Origin: Chlorobiaceae bacterium
GTDB taxonomy: Bacteria; Bacteroidota; Chlorobiia; Chlorobiales; Chlorobiaceae
Length of the DNA stretch: 44,789 nt
Assembly (NCBI GenBank): GCA_013334335.1
Contig: JAAXXR010000012.1
Span: forward strand, 1-44,789
Reading direction: 5' to 3'
Translations under genes and position numbers: made by a program
In this document: piece by piece, positions 7,494 through 16,554 of the stretch
How positions within the stretch are numbered: the stretch's first letter is position 1
Layout of the letters: every line of letters begins with the position of its first letter
The notes under the pieces: model-generated
The model's database searches: none
Seen by the model: only the letters and a program-made list of their open reading frames with translations
What the model was told of the DNA's origin: nothing

Positions 7494-10400
7494 CTATCGC
7501 GATTTTTCAAGCGACAGCCGGCACAATTCACTGTTGACCTGTTCAGTGCCCTCAGATGCCTCTGTCGGGTCCAGGGCCGAGTGCCCGATGGCTGTCGCGA
7601 GGGTCTCTTCCATAATATACGCATCGCTTGCCCTGACTGCCTCCAGAAGTTTTGGCGTAGCCTGAATACGGAGTTCAATCCGGTCGGTGATCTCCAGGCC
7701 GCTCTCCTTCCGGAGTGACTGGATCCTGCTGACCAGCTCACGGGCGAGGCCCAGCATCTCAAGCTCTTCGGTCATCTCGGTATCGAGCGCCACCATGATA
7801 CGGTGCGCGTCGTCCGAGGCGACGAGCCACCCTTCGATATCTTCATGCACGATGTCCACATCCTCACGGGTGAGGCTGAAGATGCGGCCGTCGAGGTCAA
7901 GGTCGAGCACCCCCTCCTTTTCGAGCCTCGAGATCTGCTTGTGTCCCATGATGCGGATCGCTTCGGCGAGCGCCTTCATCTCCTTGCCGAAGCGGGGCCC
8001 GAGGGTCTTGAAGTTCGGCTTTGCCTTCTTGCTGATCACCGAGCCTTCGTCCTCGATGTACTCGATCTTCTGGATGTTGACCTCCTCCATGATGATATCG
8101 GCCACCAGTTCGTACGCCGCCCTGGATGAGGAGTCGTCCACGGCGAGAAGGATGCGCCTGAGCGGCTGGCGGACCTTGATGGAGGCCTTCTCGCGCATGG
8201 TCCTGACCAGCGAGGTGATGATCTGGGCCTTCTTCATGCGCTCTTCGAGCGGACGGTCGACCATTGAGCCCTCGGGCGCCGGATAGTCGGCCAGGTGGAC
8301 CGATTCGGCGGACTCCCTGCCGGAGACACCGTTGAGGTTCAGGTAGATACGCTCGGCGATGAAGGGAGTGAACGGGGCGAGCAGCTTCGCCAGGGTCATG
8401 AGCACCGTGGAGAGCGTCTGGTAGGCCGAGAGTTTGTCTGGCCCCATGCTCCCCTTCCAGAACCGCTTGCGCGAGCGGCGGATATACCAGTTCGACAGGT
8501 CGTCGACCGCGAACTCGTTGATGAGCCTCGATGCTCCGGTAAGGTCGTACTGCTCCATGCGCTGACGCACGTTCTCGACGAGGGTGTTCAGGCAAGAGAG
8601 GATCCAGCGGTCGAGCTCGGAACGCTCCGCAGTCGGGATCTCCGCTTCTGAGAAGGTGAAGGCATCGACGTTGGCGTAGAGCACGAAAAAGTTGTAGCTG
8701 TTGACGAAAGCCCTGAAGAAGCGTCGCTGCTCCTCCTCGATCTCCTCGGCGTTGAAGAGCTTCGGACGCCATGGCGGGCTGGTCACCATGAGGTACCAGC
8801 GGATCGCATCGGCACCGTACTTGCCCATCGTCTCGAACGGATCGACCACGTTCCCCTTCGATTTGGACATCTTCTGCCCGTTCTTGTCGAGAATGTGGCC
8901 ATTGACAATCAGGTTCTTGTATGCCGGACGGTCGAAGATGAGCGTCGCGATCGCATGCAGGGTATAGAACCAGCCGCGGGTCTGGTCGACACCCTCGGCG
9001 ATGAAGTCCGCCGGGAAGGTCTTGTCGAACAGTTCCCGGTTTTCGAAGGGATAGTGCAACTGCGCGAAGGGCATGGAGCCACTGTCGAACCAGACGTCGA
9101 TCAGTTCGGGGGTCCGGTGGTAACGCTTGCCATCCCTGATGAAGTAGACCCGGTCGACGAAGGGCTTGTGCAGGTCGAGTTCGACGGCTCCGCTGTCGAG
9201 CGCTTCGCCAAGCGTCATCGGGTTGCCGTCGATGTCGATGAGCCCCTCGCGAAGTTCGGCCACCGAGCCGACAGCGAAAAGTTTTCCGGAAGCCGGGCCG
9301 TCGCCGATCGAGAACTCCTCGGACACCCAGATGGGCAGTGGCGAACCCCAGAAGCGTTCCCGCGACAAAGCCCAGTCCTTGTTCTCCTCTAGCCAGTTGC
9401 CGAACCGTCCGGTACCGATCTCCGGCGGATTCCAGTTGATGGTTTTGTTCAGTTCGACCATCCGCGCGGCGATCTCGGTGGTGCGGATGTACCAGGACTC
9501 GCGGGCATAGTAGATCACCGGAACGTCATACCGCCATGAGAACGGATAGGTGTGGGTAATGGTCTCCCTCCGGTAAAGCTTGCCCTCCTCCTTCAGGCGG
9601 CGCATGATCGGCTGGTCGGCGTCCTTGAAGAACATCCCCTCGTAATCGGGAACCTCGGCCGTGAAGCAGCCGTTACGGGCTACCGGCTGGAGCATCGGCA
9701 ACTCTTTTTTCTTCGCCAGCTCGTAGTCGTCCGCGCCGAACGCCGGAGCGATGTGCACGATCCCGGTACCGTCGCCGGTCGAAACAAACTCACCGGTAGT
9801 CACATACCAGCATCTCCTTTCGGGGCGGAAATAGTTGAACAGGGGTTCGTATTCGAGGTTTTCGAGATCACGGCCTTTCATCTTCCCGGTCACCTGCCAC
9901 GCGGATTCGTCGCCGATCTTTTCGACGAGCACCTGCAGTCGCGATTCGGCCAGGATCAGTACTTCGCCGGTTTCGGCATGGCGAACCCGGACATAGTCGA
10001 TGTCGGCGCCGACGGCCAGCGCGACATTGGAGATCAGGGTCCACGGGGTGGTGGTCCAGACCAAGAGGCTCCCTTCGGAACCCTTCAGGCGGAACCTGAC
10101 GTAAACGCTCGGGTCCTGCACCTCCTTGTAGCCAAGGGCCAGTTCGTGCGAGCTCAGCACCGTCTCGGACTTGGGATCCTGAGGGACAATCTTGTAATCC
10201 TTGTAGATCAACCCTTTGTCGAAGATGGTTTTCAGAGCCCACCAGACCGACTCGATATAGTTGTTGTCACAGGTGATGTACGGGCTGTCCATGTCGACCC
10301 AGTACCCCATCTGTTCGGTCAGCTTGCCCCAACCCTCGCGGTTGTCCTCGATGTGGTGATAGACCAGATCGCGTGCCTCACGGTTGAACTCCCCTTCGCC

Positions 10401-10742
10401 GTACTCCTCGACCTGTGCCTTATTCTTCAGGCCGAGCTTCTTCTCGACCGAGATCTCTACCGGCAGGCCGTGGGTGTCCCAGCCGGCCTTCCTCGGAACC
10501 CGGAAACCCTGCATGGCCTTGTACCGGCAGACCACATCCTTGATGGTCCGGCTGAAGACATGGTGCACACCGGGCTTGCCGTTGACCGTCGGAGGCCCTT
10601 CGTAGAAGGAGTAGATCCCCTGTGGAGCGTCCTTTTCGAGGCTCTTCCGGAAAATCCGGTGTTCGGCCCAGAACTGCTGGATTTCGGCCTCCATGAAGCT
10701 GTAGGAAAGACTGGAAGGAAACTCGGGATAGGTATCGGGCAT
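7494..10742 (-). CDS. ileS: Isoleucyl-tRNA synthetase
   Basis: A 1082-residue class I aminoacyl-tRNA synthetase charging tRNA-Ile. The Rossmann core begins near residue 48 with [14 protein letters not shown], and the KMSKS loop is [13 protein letters not shown]. The large CP1 editing domain lies between them ([23 protein letters not shown]). After the anticodon-binding domain comes a long C-terminal extension of about 250 residues rather than a short zinc-finger tail. This is the longer, eukaryote-like IleRS type, known from family studies to be associated with low mupirocin sensitivity. The HIGH signature is unusual: position 1 is Gly58 and position 3 is His60, giving G-V-H-H. I recall similar versions in Bacteroidota/Chlorobiota enzymes. 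The start ATG at 10742 precedes the expected N-terminal helix. Confidence 0.96.
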   Translation of the reverse strand: MPDTYPEFPSSLSYSFMEAEIQQFWAEHRIFRKSLEKDAPQGIYSFYEGPPTVNGKPGVHHVFSRTIKDVVCRYKAMQGFRVPRKAGWDTHGLPVEISVEKKLGLKNKAQVEEYGEGEFNREARDLVYHHIEDNREGWGKLTEQMGYWVDMDSPYITCDNNYIESVWWALKTIFDKGLIYKDYKIVPQDPKSETVLSSHELALGYKEVQDPSVYVRFRLKGSEGSLLVWTTTPWTLISNVALAVGADIDYVRVRHAETGEVLILAESRLQVLVEKIGDESAWQVTGKMKGRDLENLEYEPLFNYFRPERRCWYVTTGEFVSTGDGTGIVHIAPAFGADDYELAKKKELPMLQPVARNGCFTAEVPDYEGMFFKDADQPIMRRLKEEGKLYRRETITHTYPFSWRYDVPVIYYARESWYIRTTEIAARMVELNKTINWNPPEIGTGRFGNWLEENKDWALSRERFWGSPLPIWVSEEFSIGDGPASGKLFAVGSVAELREGLIDIDGNPMTLGEALDSGAVELDLHKPFVDRVYFIRDGKRYHRTPELIDVWFDSGSMPFAQLHYPFENRELFDKTFPADFIAEGVDQTRGWFYTLHAIATLIFDRPAYKNLIVNGHILDKNGQKMSKSKGNVVDPFETMGKYGADAIRWYLMVTSPPWRPKLFNAEEIEEEQRRFFRAFVNSYNFFVLYANVDAFTFSEAEIPTAERSELDRWILSCLNTLVENVRQRMEQYDLTGASRLINEFAVDDLSNWYIRRSRKRFWKGSMGPDKLSAYQTLSTVLMTLAKLLAPFTPFIAERIYLNLNGVSGRESAESVHLADYPAPEGSMVDRPLEERMKKAQIITSLVRTMREKASIKVRQPLRRILLAVDDSSSRAAYELVADIIMEEVNIQKIEYIEDEGSVISKKAKPNFKTLGPRFGKEMKALAEAIRIMGHKQISRLEKEGVLDLDLDGRIFSLTREDVDIVHEDIEGWLVASDDAHRIMVALDTEMTEELEMLGLARELVSRIQSLRKESGLEITDRIELRIQATPKLLEAVRASDAYIMEETLATAIGHSALDPTEASEGTEQVNSELCRLSLEKSR

Positions 10743-10835
10743 GGCTTTGAGGAATCGATCTGGAATTCATTGGCAGAGCGGTCATCGCCGGCACTGCGGA
10801 AAAGACAGAATATACGAGAATCGGCAGGAAAAGAG

Positions 10836-10868
10836 AAAGGCAGGACCTTACTTCGAAAGCCTGCCTTT
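10836..10868 (-). terminator. Terminator hairpin between the 70-aa gene and ileS
   Basis: AAAGGCAGG (10836-10844) pairs with CCTGCCTTT (10860-10868) around 15 bases. Read on the minus strand, the stem is followed by CTCTTTTCC, a weak U-rich tail. It would end transcripts of the 70-residue gene before ileS, or attenuate read-through. Confidence 0.55.
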
Positions 10869-10919
10869 TCAAGGGTCAATCCATCGGCCGCTTGTCCGGA
10901 AACCCGGCACGGCCAAGGT

Positions 10920-11132
10920 TCACTTTTTCTGGTTGAGTGACGCGGTAATCCCGTCGAGAATCTGCTTTGCAACGACCGTCATCGAATCGAGCGTCTGGGC
11001 TACCACCTTGCCCAGCGGAGTCAGCGTATTGTCGAGCATGGTGCCCACGCCGACGAGGATGGTCGCGAAATCGCCTTTCACGACATCGTTACCGCTCTTT
11101 GCTGGAGCGGAAGATTTCATTTCTTCAGCCAT
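10920..11132 (-). CDS. Small amphipathic protein, possibly a chlorosome envelope protein
   Basis: A 70-residue protein with a short polar start (MAEEMKSSAPAKSGNDVV), then one long segment alternating hydrophobic and small polar residues (FATILVGVGTMLDNTLTPLG, then VAQTLDSMTVVAKQILDGI) and a lysine-ending tail NQKK. It has no cysteine, no histidine and no cleavable signal peptide. In a green sulfur bacterium this composition and size recall the CsmB/CsmF group of chlorosome envelope proteins, which coat the bacteriochlorophyll antenna, but I cannot confirm the match from memory. The frame is supported by a start 272 bases from the next gene and by its own downstream terminator hairpin. An alternative is an unrelated small membrane-associated protein. 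Confidence 0.65.
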   Translation of the reverse strand: MAEEMKSSAPAKSGNDVVKGDFATILVGVGTMLDNTLTPLGKVVAQTLDSMTVVAKQILDGITASLNQKK

Positions 11133-11303
11133 ATGATGCCAGGATTTGTGTTGCTTTGTAAAAAAAACTTAATAGGTCAATGTAGTATATAAATCGGTGA
11201 CCTCAAAGCAGGACGAGTAACCAGTAAGCAGTGACAAGGAGGAATCGTCCTGATTCTTCCATCGGACCCATTCGGTCGCTACCCGTCACTGATCCCTCAC
11301 GAT

Positions 11304-11349
11304 GTGACGCCTTCGGCTTCATGTCGCGCTGGAGCTCAACGCCCCCAGA
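11304..11349 (+). repeat. Dispersed intergenic repeat, copy 1
   Basis: This 46-base segment matches the reverse complement of 21286-21331 at 40 of 46 positions by direct alignment, including the shared core CTTCGGCTTCATG and GCTGGAGCTCA. It sits in the 272-base gap upstream of the 70-aa gene and downstream of manC. Confidence 0.75.
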
Positions 11350-11365
11350 GCTTGCAACTCCTTCG

Positions 11366-11379
11366 CGTCACGTGTCACG
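11366..11379. repeat. CGTCACGTGTCACG repeat
   Basis: This 14-mer recurs as its exact reverse complement at 44751-44764, just after the last gene in the window. Here it is followed by CGTTACGCGTCAC, giving a string of GTCAC/GTTAC-type units. Both copies are intergenic and directly beyond a stop codon. Confidence 0.55.
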
Positions 11380-11404
11380 CGTTACGCGTCACCTCTTCCT
11401 CCAT

Positions 11405-12820
11405 TCACGCCCGGCCGTAATTATCCTCGAACCGGACAATGTCGTCCTCCCCGAGATAATCCCCCGACTGCACTTCGATCAGTTCGAGCGGAACCGCACC
11501 GCTGTTCTCCAGACGGTGGCGCGCCCCAACGGGGATGTAGGTCGACTGGTTCGCCCCGAGATCGATCCGTTGATCTTCTACGGTCACCAGCGCCGTGCCA
11601 GTCACCACGATCCAGTGCTCGGCACGATGATGGTGCATCTGCAGTGAGAGCGCCGCTCCCGGCTTGACCGTGATACGCTTGACCTTGAAACGGTCACCCT
11701 GGTCAACCGTTTCATAGGAGCCCCACGGACGGTAGACCCGTCGATGTATCATCGGTTCGTCCCGCTTCTGGCGAACAAGCTCGTCAACGATCTTCTTCAC
11801 CTCCTGCACCCGGTCCTTCGAGGCCACAAGCACGGCATCTGCCGTTTCGACGATCACGTGGTCCTGGATGCCGATTGCAGCGACCAATCGGCTGGTCGCG
11901 TGAACATAGCTGTTTCGGACTTCGTGCATCAGCACGTCGCCGCGTTTGACGTTACCTTCAGCATCGTGGTCCTGTACCTCCCAGAGCGACGACCATGCGC
12001 CCACATCGCTCCAGCCGGCATCAAGGGGCACGACCACTGCGTGGCGGGTCTTTTCCATGACCGCGTAGTCAATCGAATCGGATGAACAGGCGGAGAATGC
12101 ATCCGGATCGAGACGGAGGAAATCAAGATCGCGCTTCGACAGGCGGAGGGCCTCACGGCAGGCGGAGAGAATCCCGGGAGCCGTTGTTTCGAGCTCCTTC
12201 AAATAGGTTTCAGGCCTGAACAGGAACATGCCGCTGTTCCAGAAATAGTCTCCGGATGCGAGGTACTCTTCGGCTTTCGAGCGGTTCGGCTTCTCGACGA
12301 AATCGAGCACCGGACAGGCCTCCCCGGAACGGCCCTGGCCCGAGGCCACCCTGATGTAGCCATACCCCGTCTCGGGCGCCGAAGGAACGATGCCGAACGT
12401 GACCAGAGCTCCATCTTCGGCTGCGGCCCGGCCCTTGACGATCGCTGCGGCGAACGCCTCCTTATCGATCATCACATGGTCTGCCGGCATGAGCAGCATG
12501 AGCGTATCCTGCTCTTTTCCGGCAAGCAGCAGCGCCGCTACGGCAGCAGCAGGAGCGGTGTTCCGTCCGCAGGGCTCCAGCACGATGGTCGGTTGGCCCA
12601 GATCGAGCGCCCTGAGCTGTTCGGCAACCAGAAAACGGTGCTCTTCATTGCACACGCAGGTGATGGGCCCCACATCCTCAACCGACGACATGCGCAGGGC
12701 CGTATCCTGCAACATCGTCCGGTCGCCAACAAGCGGCAGCAACTGCTTCGGATACATGGCCCTCGACAAGGGCCACAGCCTCGTTCCTGAACCACCGCTG
12801 AGAATGACTGGTATGATCAT
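11405..12820 (-). CDS. manC: Mannose-1-phosphate guanylyltransferase / mannose-6-phosphate isomerase
   Basis: A 471-residue bifunctional type II PMI-GMP protein (ManC/CpsB/AlgA) that makes GDP-mannose from mannose-1-phosphate and can isomerise fructose-6-phosphate to mannose-6-phosphate. The N-terminal pyrophosphorylase signature is LSGGSGTRLWPLSR with PKQLLPL; FVEKPNR is the sugar-binding signature. The C-terminal third is a cupin isomerase domain: RPWGSYETVDQGDRFKVKR, then QMHHHRAEHWIVVTGTA, with the His/Glu metal ligands. Length is normal (about 470-480). It is last in the minus-strand rml run, 58 bases after rmlB, so GDP-mannose and dTDP-rhamnose supply are probably expressed together for a surface polysaccharide. 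Confidence 0.96.
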   Translation of the reverse strand: MIIPVILSGGSGTRLWPLSRAMYPKQLLPLVGDRTMLQDTALRMSSVEDVGPITCVCNEEHRFLVAEQLRALDLGQPTIVLEPCGRNTAPAAAVAALLLAGKEQDTLMLLMPADHVMIDKEAFAAAIVKGRAAAEDGALVTFGIVPSAPETGYGYIRVASGQGRSGEACPVLDFVEKPNRSKAEEYLASGDYFWNSGMFLFRPETYLKELETTAPGILSACREALRLSKRDLDFLRLDPDAFSACSSDSIDYAVMEKTRHAVVVPLDAGWSDVGAWSSLWEVQDHDAEGNVKRGDVLMHEVRNSYVHATSRLVAAIGIQDHVIVETADAVLVASKDRVQEVKKIVDELVRQKRDEPMIHRRVYRPWGSYETVDQGDRFKVKRITVKPGAALSLQMHHHRAEHWIVVTGTALVTVEDQRIDLGANQSTYIPVGARHRLENSGAVPLELIEVQSGDYLGEDDIVRFEDNYGRA

Positions 12821-12878
12821 GAGTCGAAACGTTACGGATAAGTTGAAGTATGGATTACAATGCTCTACCTGAAGAGCG

Positions 12879-13928
12879 TCACCGGCCGGCGTACATCTCC
12901 TCGTAGTAGCGCTGATAGGCGCCTGAGGTCACCTCGTCAAGCCACTCCTGGTTCGACAGATACCAGTCGACCGTCTGTTCCAGCCCCTCCTCGAAAGTCA
13001 GCGAAGGCACCCAGCCGAGATCGCGCTGCAGCTTCGACGCATCGATGGCGTAGCGAAGGTCGTGCCCGGCCCTGTCGGTCACGTAGGTGATCAGCGATGC
13101 TGAGGTGCCGGGCTCACGGACAAGCTTCCGATCCATGATCCCGCAGAGCAGCTTGATGAGATCGATGTTGGTCCATTCGTTATGACCCCCAATGTTGTAG
13201 GTCTCTCCGCTCTTGCCCTGATGATAGATCACATCGATGGCACGTGCGTGATCGACCACCCATAGCCAGTCCCGCACGTTCTCGCCCTTGCCGTAGACCG
13301 GGAGCGGCTTTCCGTGGCGGATGTTGTTGATGAACAGGGGTATCAGCTTCTCGGGAAACTGGCAGGAGCCATAGTTGTTCGAGCAGTTGCTGATGACCAC
13401 CGGAAGGCCGTAGGTGTCGCTGAAGGCCCTGACAAAATGGTCCGAAGAGGCTTTGGAGGCCGAATAGGGGCTGTGCGGATCGTAGGGAGTCGTTTCGGTG
13501 AACATCCCTTCGCGGCCAAGCGTGCCGTAGACCTCGTCGGTGGAGACATGGTAGAAGCGCTTGCCCTCGAAATCACCATCCCATGACACCCGGGCTGCAT
13601 TGAGCAGGTTGACCGTCCCGAGCACGTTTGCCAGCACAAACTCCACCGGAGAGGCAATCGAGCGGTCCACGTGCGACTCGGCGGCCAGATGGATGACGCC
13701 GTCGAAGCGGTTTTCAGCGAACAGCTTCGCGAGAAACGCCGCATCGGTGATGTCTCCCTTGACGAAACGGTAGTTCGGGGAGCCGTCGACATCCTTCAGG
13801 TTGGCCAGGTTCCCGGCGTAGGTCAGCTTGTCGAGGTTGGTTATCGTGTAGGACGGATAGGTATTCAGGAGATGCCTGACGACATGTGAGCCGATGAAGC
13901 CAGCTCCGCCGGTTATGAGAATGTGCAT
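12879..13928 (-). CDS. rmlB: dTDP-glucose 4,6-dehydratase
   Basis: An extended short-chain dehydrogenase (349 aa) that converts dTDP-glucose to dTDP-4-keto-6-deoxyglucose, step 2 of dTDP-rhamnose synthesis. The N-terminal ILITGGAGFIGSHVVRHL is the NAD-binding Rossmann motif, HLAAESHVDRSI is the RmlB signature, STDEVYG provides the Thr-Asp-Glu catalytic set, and YSASKASSDH contains the catalytic Tyr-x3-Lys. NCSNNYG and PFHPEKLIPL-like text (QFPEKLIPLFI) complete the family pattern. I chose the ATG at 13928 directly before the Rossmann strand; another ATG four codons upstream (13940) is possible. It lies between rmlD and manC. Confidence 0.97.
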   Translation of the reverse strand: MHILITGGAGFIGSHVVRHLLNTYPSYTITNLDKLTYAGNLANLKDVDGSPNYRFVKGDITDAAFLAKLFAENRFDGVIHLAAESHVDRSIASPVEFVLANVLGTVNLLNAARVSWDGDFEGKRFYHVSTDEVYGTLGREGMFTETTPYDPHSPYSASKASSDHFVRAFSDTYGLPVVISNCSNNYGSCQFPEKLIPLFINNIRHGKPLPVYGKGENVRDWLWVVDHARAIDVIYHQGKSGETYNIGGHNEWTNIDLIKLLCGIMDRKLVREPGTSASLITYVTDRAGHDLRYAIDASKLQRDLGWVPSLTFEEGLEQTVDWYLSNQEWLDEVTSGAYQRYYEEMYAGR

Positions 13929-13974
13929 TGGCTGTAACATTGTTGGTGATTATGAATTGGACTGATCAGCCGGA

Positions 13975-14850
13975 TCAGCCCGGTTCTTCCTTTTCCATCC
14001 CCCCGAGCATCTTCAGCAGCGCCTCGTGCCAATGCGGAATGTCGAGCTCCCAGGCCTCCCTGATCTTCCGTTTGTTCAGCACCGTGAAGTGCGGTCGCCT
14101 GGCGGGTGTCGGATAGTCAGCCGTTTCAATCGGGTTCACCCGGCAGGAAAGACCGGCGGCATGCATGATCGCCGTGGCGAAATCATACCAGGAACAGACC
14201 CCCTCGTTCGAATAGTGATAGGTCTCGGCATACCGGCGCTTCGGGTCGAACCGCTCGAGAATCCTGATGATTGCCGAAGCCAGATCCCGGGCATACGTCG
14301 GGGTCCCCGTCTGGTCAAACACCACACCGAGCGACTCGCGCTCACGCCCGAGCCGGAGCATGGTTTTCACAAAGTTCTGGCCATAGGCCGAATAGAGCCA
14401 TGAAGTACGGATGATCATGTACGAGGGGCCGATCCTGCGGATCGCCTCCTCGCCCTCCCATTTGGACTGACCGTACACCCCACCGGGAGACACCGGATCG
14501 CTCTCGCTATAGGGGCGGCAGCTTTCGCCGTCAAAGACGTAATCCGTGGAGATATGCAGGAGGAGGGCACCGACAGCCTTCGCTGCATTGGCCAGTGCGG
14601 CAGCTCCGTCCCGATTCACCCTGAACGCAGCGGCAACTTCGTTTTCAGCCCTGTCGACTGCCGTATACGCCGCACAATTCACGACAGCGCCGATCTCATG
14701 CTCACGGCAGAATGCCGTAGCAGCGTCGACATCGGTGATATCGAACTCGGGCAGGTCAGTAAAGAAAAAGCGATGGGTTCGCTGTGATGACTGCAGCTCG
14801 TGCAGTTCGGAGCCAAGCTGACCCAGGCTTCCGGTCACCAGTATGTTCAT
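13975..14850 (-). CDS. rmlD: dTDP-4-dehydrorhamnose reductase
   Basis: This 291-residue SDR enzyme reduces dTDP-4-keto-L-rhamnose to dTDP-L-rhamnose with NADPH, the last step of the pathway. MNILVTGSLGQLGSEL is the cofactor-binding start, VNCAAYTAVDRAE is the RmlD signature, STDYVFDG supplies Thr/Asp, and YGQSKWEGE holds the catalytic Tyr-x3-Lys. RTSWLYSAYGQNF and the GTPTYA block follow as in the family. The frame remains open well upstream to 15087, but that would overlap rmlC; the ATG at 14850 fits the family start exactly. It is 49 bases after rmlC and 46 before rmlB. Confidence 0.97.
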   Translation of the reverse strand: MNILVTGSLGQLGSELHELQSSQRTHRFFFTDLPEFDITDVDAATAFCREHEIGAVVNCAAYTAVDRAENEVAAAFRVNRDGAAALANAAKAVGALLLHISTDYVFDGESCRPYSESDPVSPGGVYGQSKWEGEEAIRRIGPSYMIIRTSWLYSAYGQNFVKTMLRLGRERESLGVVFDQTGTPTYARDLASAIIRILERFDPKRRYAETYHYSNEGVCSWYDFATAIMHAAGLSCRVNPIETADYPTPARRPHFTVLNKRKIREAWELDIPHWHEALLKMLGGMEKEEPG

Positions 14851-14899
14851 AGACGACAGTTGATGGGAGACACTTGAAAATTTATCGAAAAGGGCACGT

Positions 14900-15457
14900 T
14901 CAGAACGGCAGGTCGAGCCCCTCGATATCACAGAGTCGAGGCTGCCCGGCATCCTTTGCCGAAAGGCTGACATCCCCCGGCGCAATCCGCCAGTCGACGC
15001 CGATCTCCGGATCGTTCCAGGCAACGCCTGCATCGGATTCCGGTGCGTAATAGGCATCGCACTTGTAACTGAAGAGCGCCGTATCACTGAGCACGGCGAA
15101 CCCGTGGGCGAAACCCGGCGGAATCCACATCATCCGGTGGTTCTCCCCGCTCAGCACCTCGGCGACATGCTTACCCCAGGTTGGCGAGCCCCTGCGGATA
15201 TCGACAGCCACATCGAGCACGGTACCCCTGATGGCGCGGACAAGCTTGCCCTGCGTATGGGGCGATTTCTGGTAATGCAACCCGCGCAGCACCCCATGAC
15301 GCGATAAGGACTCGTTGTCCTGCACGAAACGCCTCGGCCCTGCATGACGCTCGAACACATCGAGGCGGAACGATTCGAAAAAATAGCCTCGTTCGTCACC
15401 GAAAACACGGGGTTCGAACAGCAGGACATCCGGCAATGCGGTCTGAATAACGTTCAT
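14900..15457 (-). CDS. rmlC: dTDP-4-dehydrorhamnose 3,5-epimerase
   Basis: A 185-residue cupin that epimerises C3 and C5 of dTDP-4-keto-6-deoxyglucose, step 3 of dTDP-rhamnose synthesis. Family text is clear: LFEPRVFGDERGYFFESF, then FVQDNESLSRHGVLRGLHYQ with the catalytic His, GTVLDVAVDIRRGSPT, and the WIPPGFAHGFAVLS block. The catalytic Tyr lies in LFSYKCDAYYAP. The start chosen is the ATG at 15457; a TTG three codons upstream would also be open. Order on the minus strand is rmlA, rmlC, rmlD, rmlB, manC, with gaps of 63 bases or less, so a single operon is likely. Confidence 0.97.
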   Translation of the reverse strand: MNVIQTALPDVLLFEPRVFGDERGYFFESFRLDVFERHAGPRRFVQDNESLSRHGVLRGLHYQKSPHTQGKLVRAIRGTVLDVAVDIRRGSPTWGKHVAEVLSGENHRMMWIPPGFAHGFAVLSDTALFSYKCDAYYAPESDAGVAWNDPEIGVDWRIAPGDVSLSAKDAGQPRLCDIEGLDLPF

Positions 15458-15520
15458 GAAATGCAATCAGGAAAAATGATCGATGACAATCTGAAAAGGT
15501 CGTTTTGCAGCATACGAGCT

Positions 15521-16414
15521 TCAGGCCGGACCATCAGGCCCCAGCGTCAGAAGTTTTTTCAGATATTGACCGTACTGGTTCTTGATGAGGGGAGCCATCA
15601 GGCGTTCGAGATCCTCGTCGCCGATCCACCCCCGGCGCCAGGCTATCTCCTCGGGACAGGCAACCTTCAGGCCCTGCCGCTTCTCGACGGTTTCGATGAA
15701 GTTGCCGGCCTGCTGGAACGAATCATGGGTCCCGGTATCGAGCCACGCGAACCCCCTGCCCATAATGGAGCAGGAGAGATCTCCGCGCTGAAGGTAGGCG
15801 TCGTTGACCGACGTGATTTCGAGCTCGCCCCTTGCCGAAGGTCGGATGGTGGCAGCGACATCAACCACATCGTTCGGATAGAAATAGAGGCCGACCACGG
15901 CATAACTGGATTTCGGATTTTCCGGTTTTTCCACGATGGAAATCACCTGTCCCTTCTGATCGAACTCCACCACTCCATAACGTTCCGGGTCGCTGACATA
16001 ATAGCCGAACACCATAGCCTTGCGCTCATCGGTTACACTGCTGACCGCCTGTTCGAGCATAGCGCTGAAACCGTATCCGAAAAAGATATTGTCCCCCAGC
16101 ACCAGGCAGACATCGTCCCCTCCGATAAACTCCCTGCCCAGTATGAAGGCCTGGGCAAGACCGTCCGGAGAGGGCTGAATCGTATAGCTGAGCGATATAC
16201 CCCAATCGCTGCCGTCACCCAGCAGCTTGACGAATGAGGGCTGGTCTTCGGGAGTGGTAATGATGAGAATATCACGTATTCCCGCCAGCATCAGCGTCGT
16301 GAGCGGGTAGTAAATCATCGGTTTGTCGTAGACCGGAAGGAGCTGTTTCGATATGCCTCTGGTCACCGGATAGAGACGGGTGCCGGAACCCCCAGCGAGA
16401 ATGATTCCTTTCAT
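15521..16414 (-). CDS. rmlA: Glucose-1-phosphate thymidylyltransferase
   Basis: A 297-residue nucleotidyltransferase that makes dTDP-glucose from glucose-1-phosphate and dTTP, the entry step of the rhamnose pathway. [20 protein letters not shown] is the nucleotide-binding signature, [17 protein letters not shown] follows exactly as in RmlA, and later motifs include [36 protein letters not shown] and [15 protein letters not shown]. Length is the standard 290-300. It is the first gene of the rml-manC run. The 140 bases upstream, before the CysQ-like gene, include a short dyad TGTCC-TGTC-GGACA (16455-16468) and an AT-rich stretch that may hold the operon promoter. Confidence 0.97.
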   Translation of the reverse strand: MKGIILAGGSGTRLYPVTRGISKQLLPVYDKPMIYYPLTTLMLAGIRDILIITTPEDQPSFVKLLGDGSDWGISLSYTIQPSPDGLAQAFILGREFIGGDDVCLVLGDNIFFGYGFSAMLEQAVSSVTDERKAMVFGYYVSDPERYGVVEFDQKGQVISIVEKPENPKSSYAVVGLYFYPNDVVDVAATIRPSARGELEITSVNDAYLQRGDLSCSIMGRGFAWLDTGTHDSFQQAGNFIETVEKRQGLKVACPEEIAWRRGWIGDEDLERLMAPLIKNQYGQYLKKLLTLGPDGPA

Positions 16415-16554
16415 GCAAGCGATGAATTTCGGATGGACAATACCATGTGCTGACTGTCCTGTCGGACATTTCAGGTTATATGTATGTAATATAGGTAAAT
16501 ATGTCGAGAACTATCGCAAAGATGCTCCCCTTCTGCCGGTCAGCACATTGCGCT

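Noticed and set aside
9552-10940. A 462-codon open frame antisense to ileS
   Set aside because: Its product is low in family-like motifs and follows from the codon bias of ileS on the other strand; ileS is certain.
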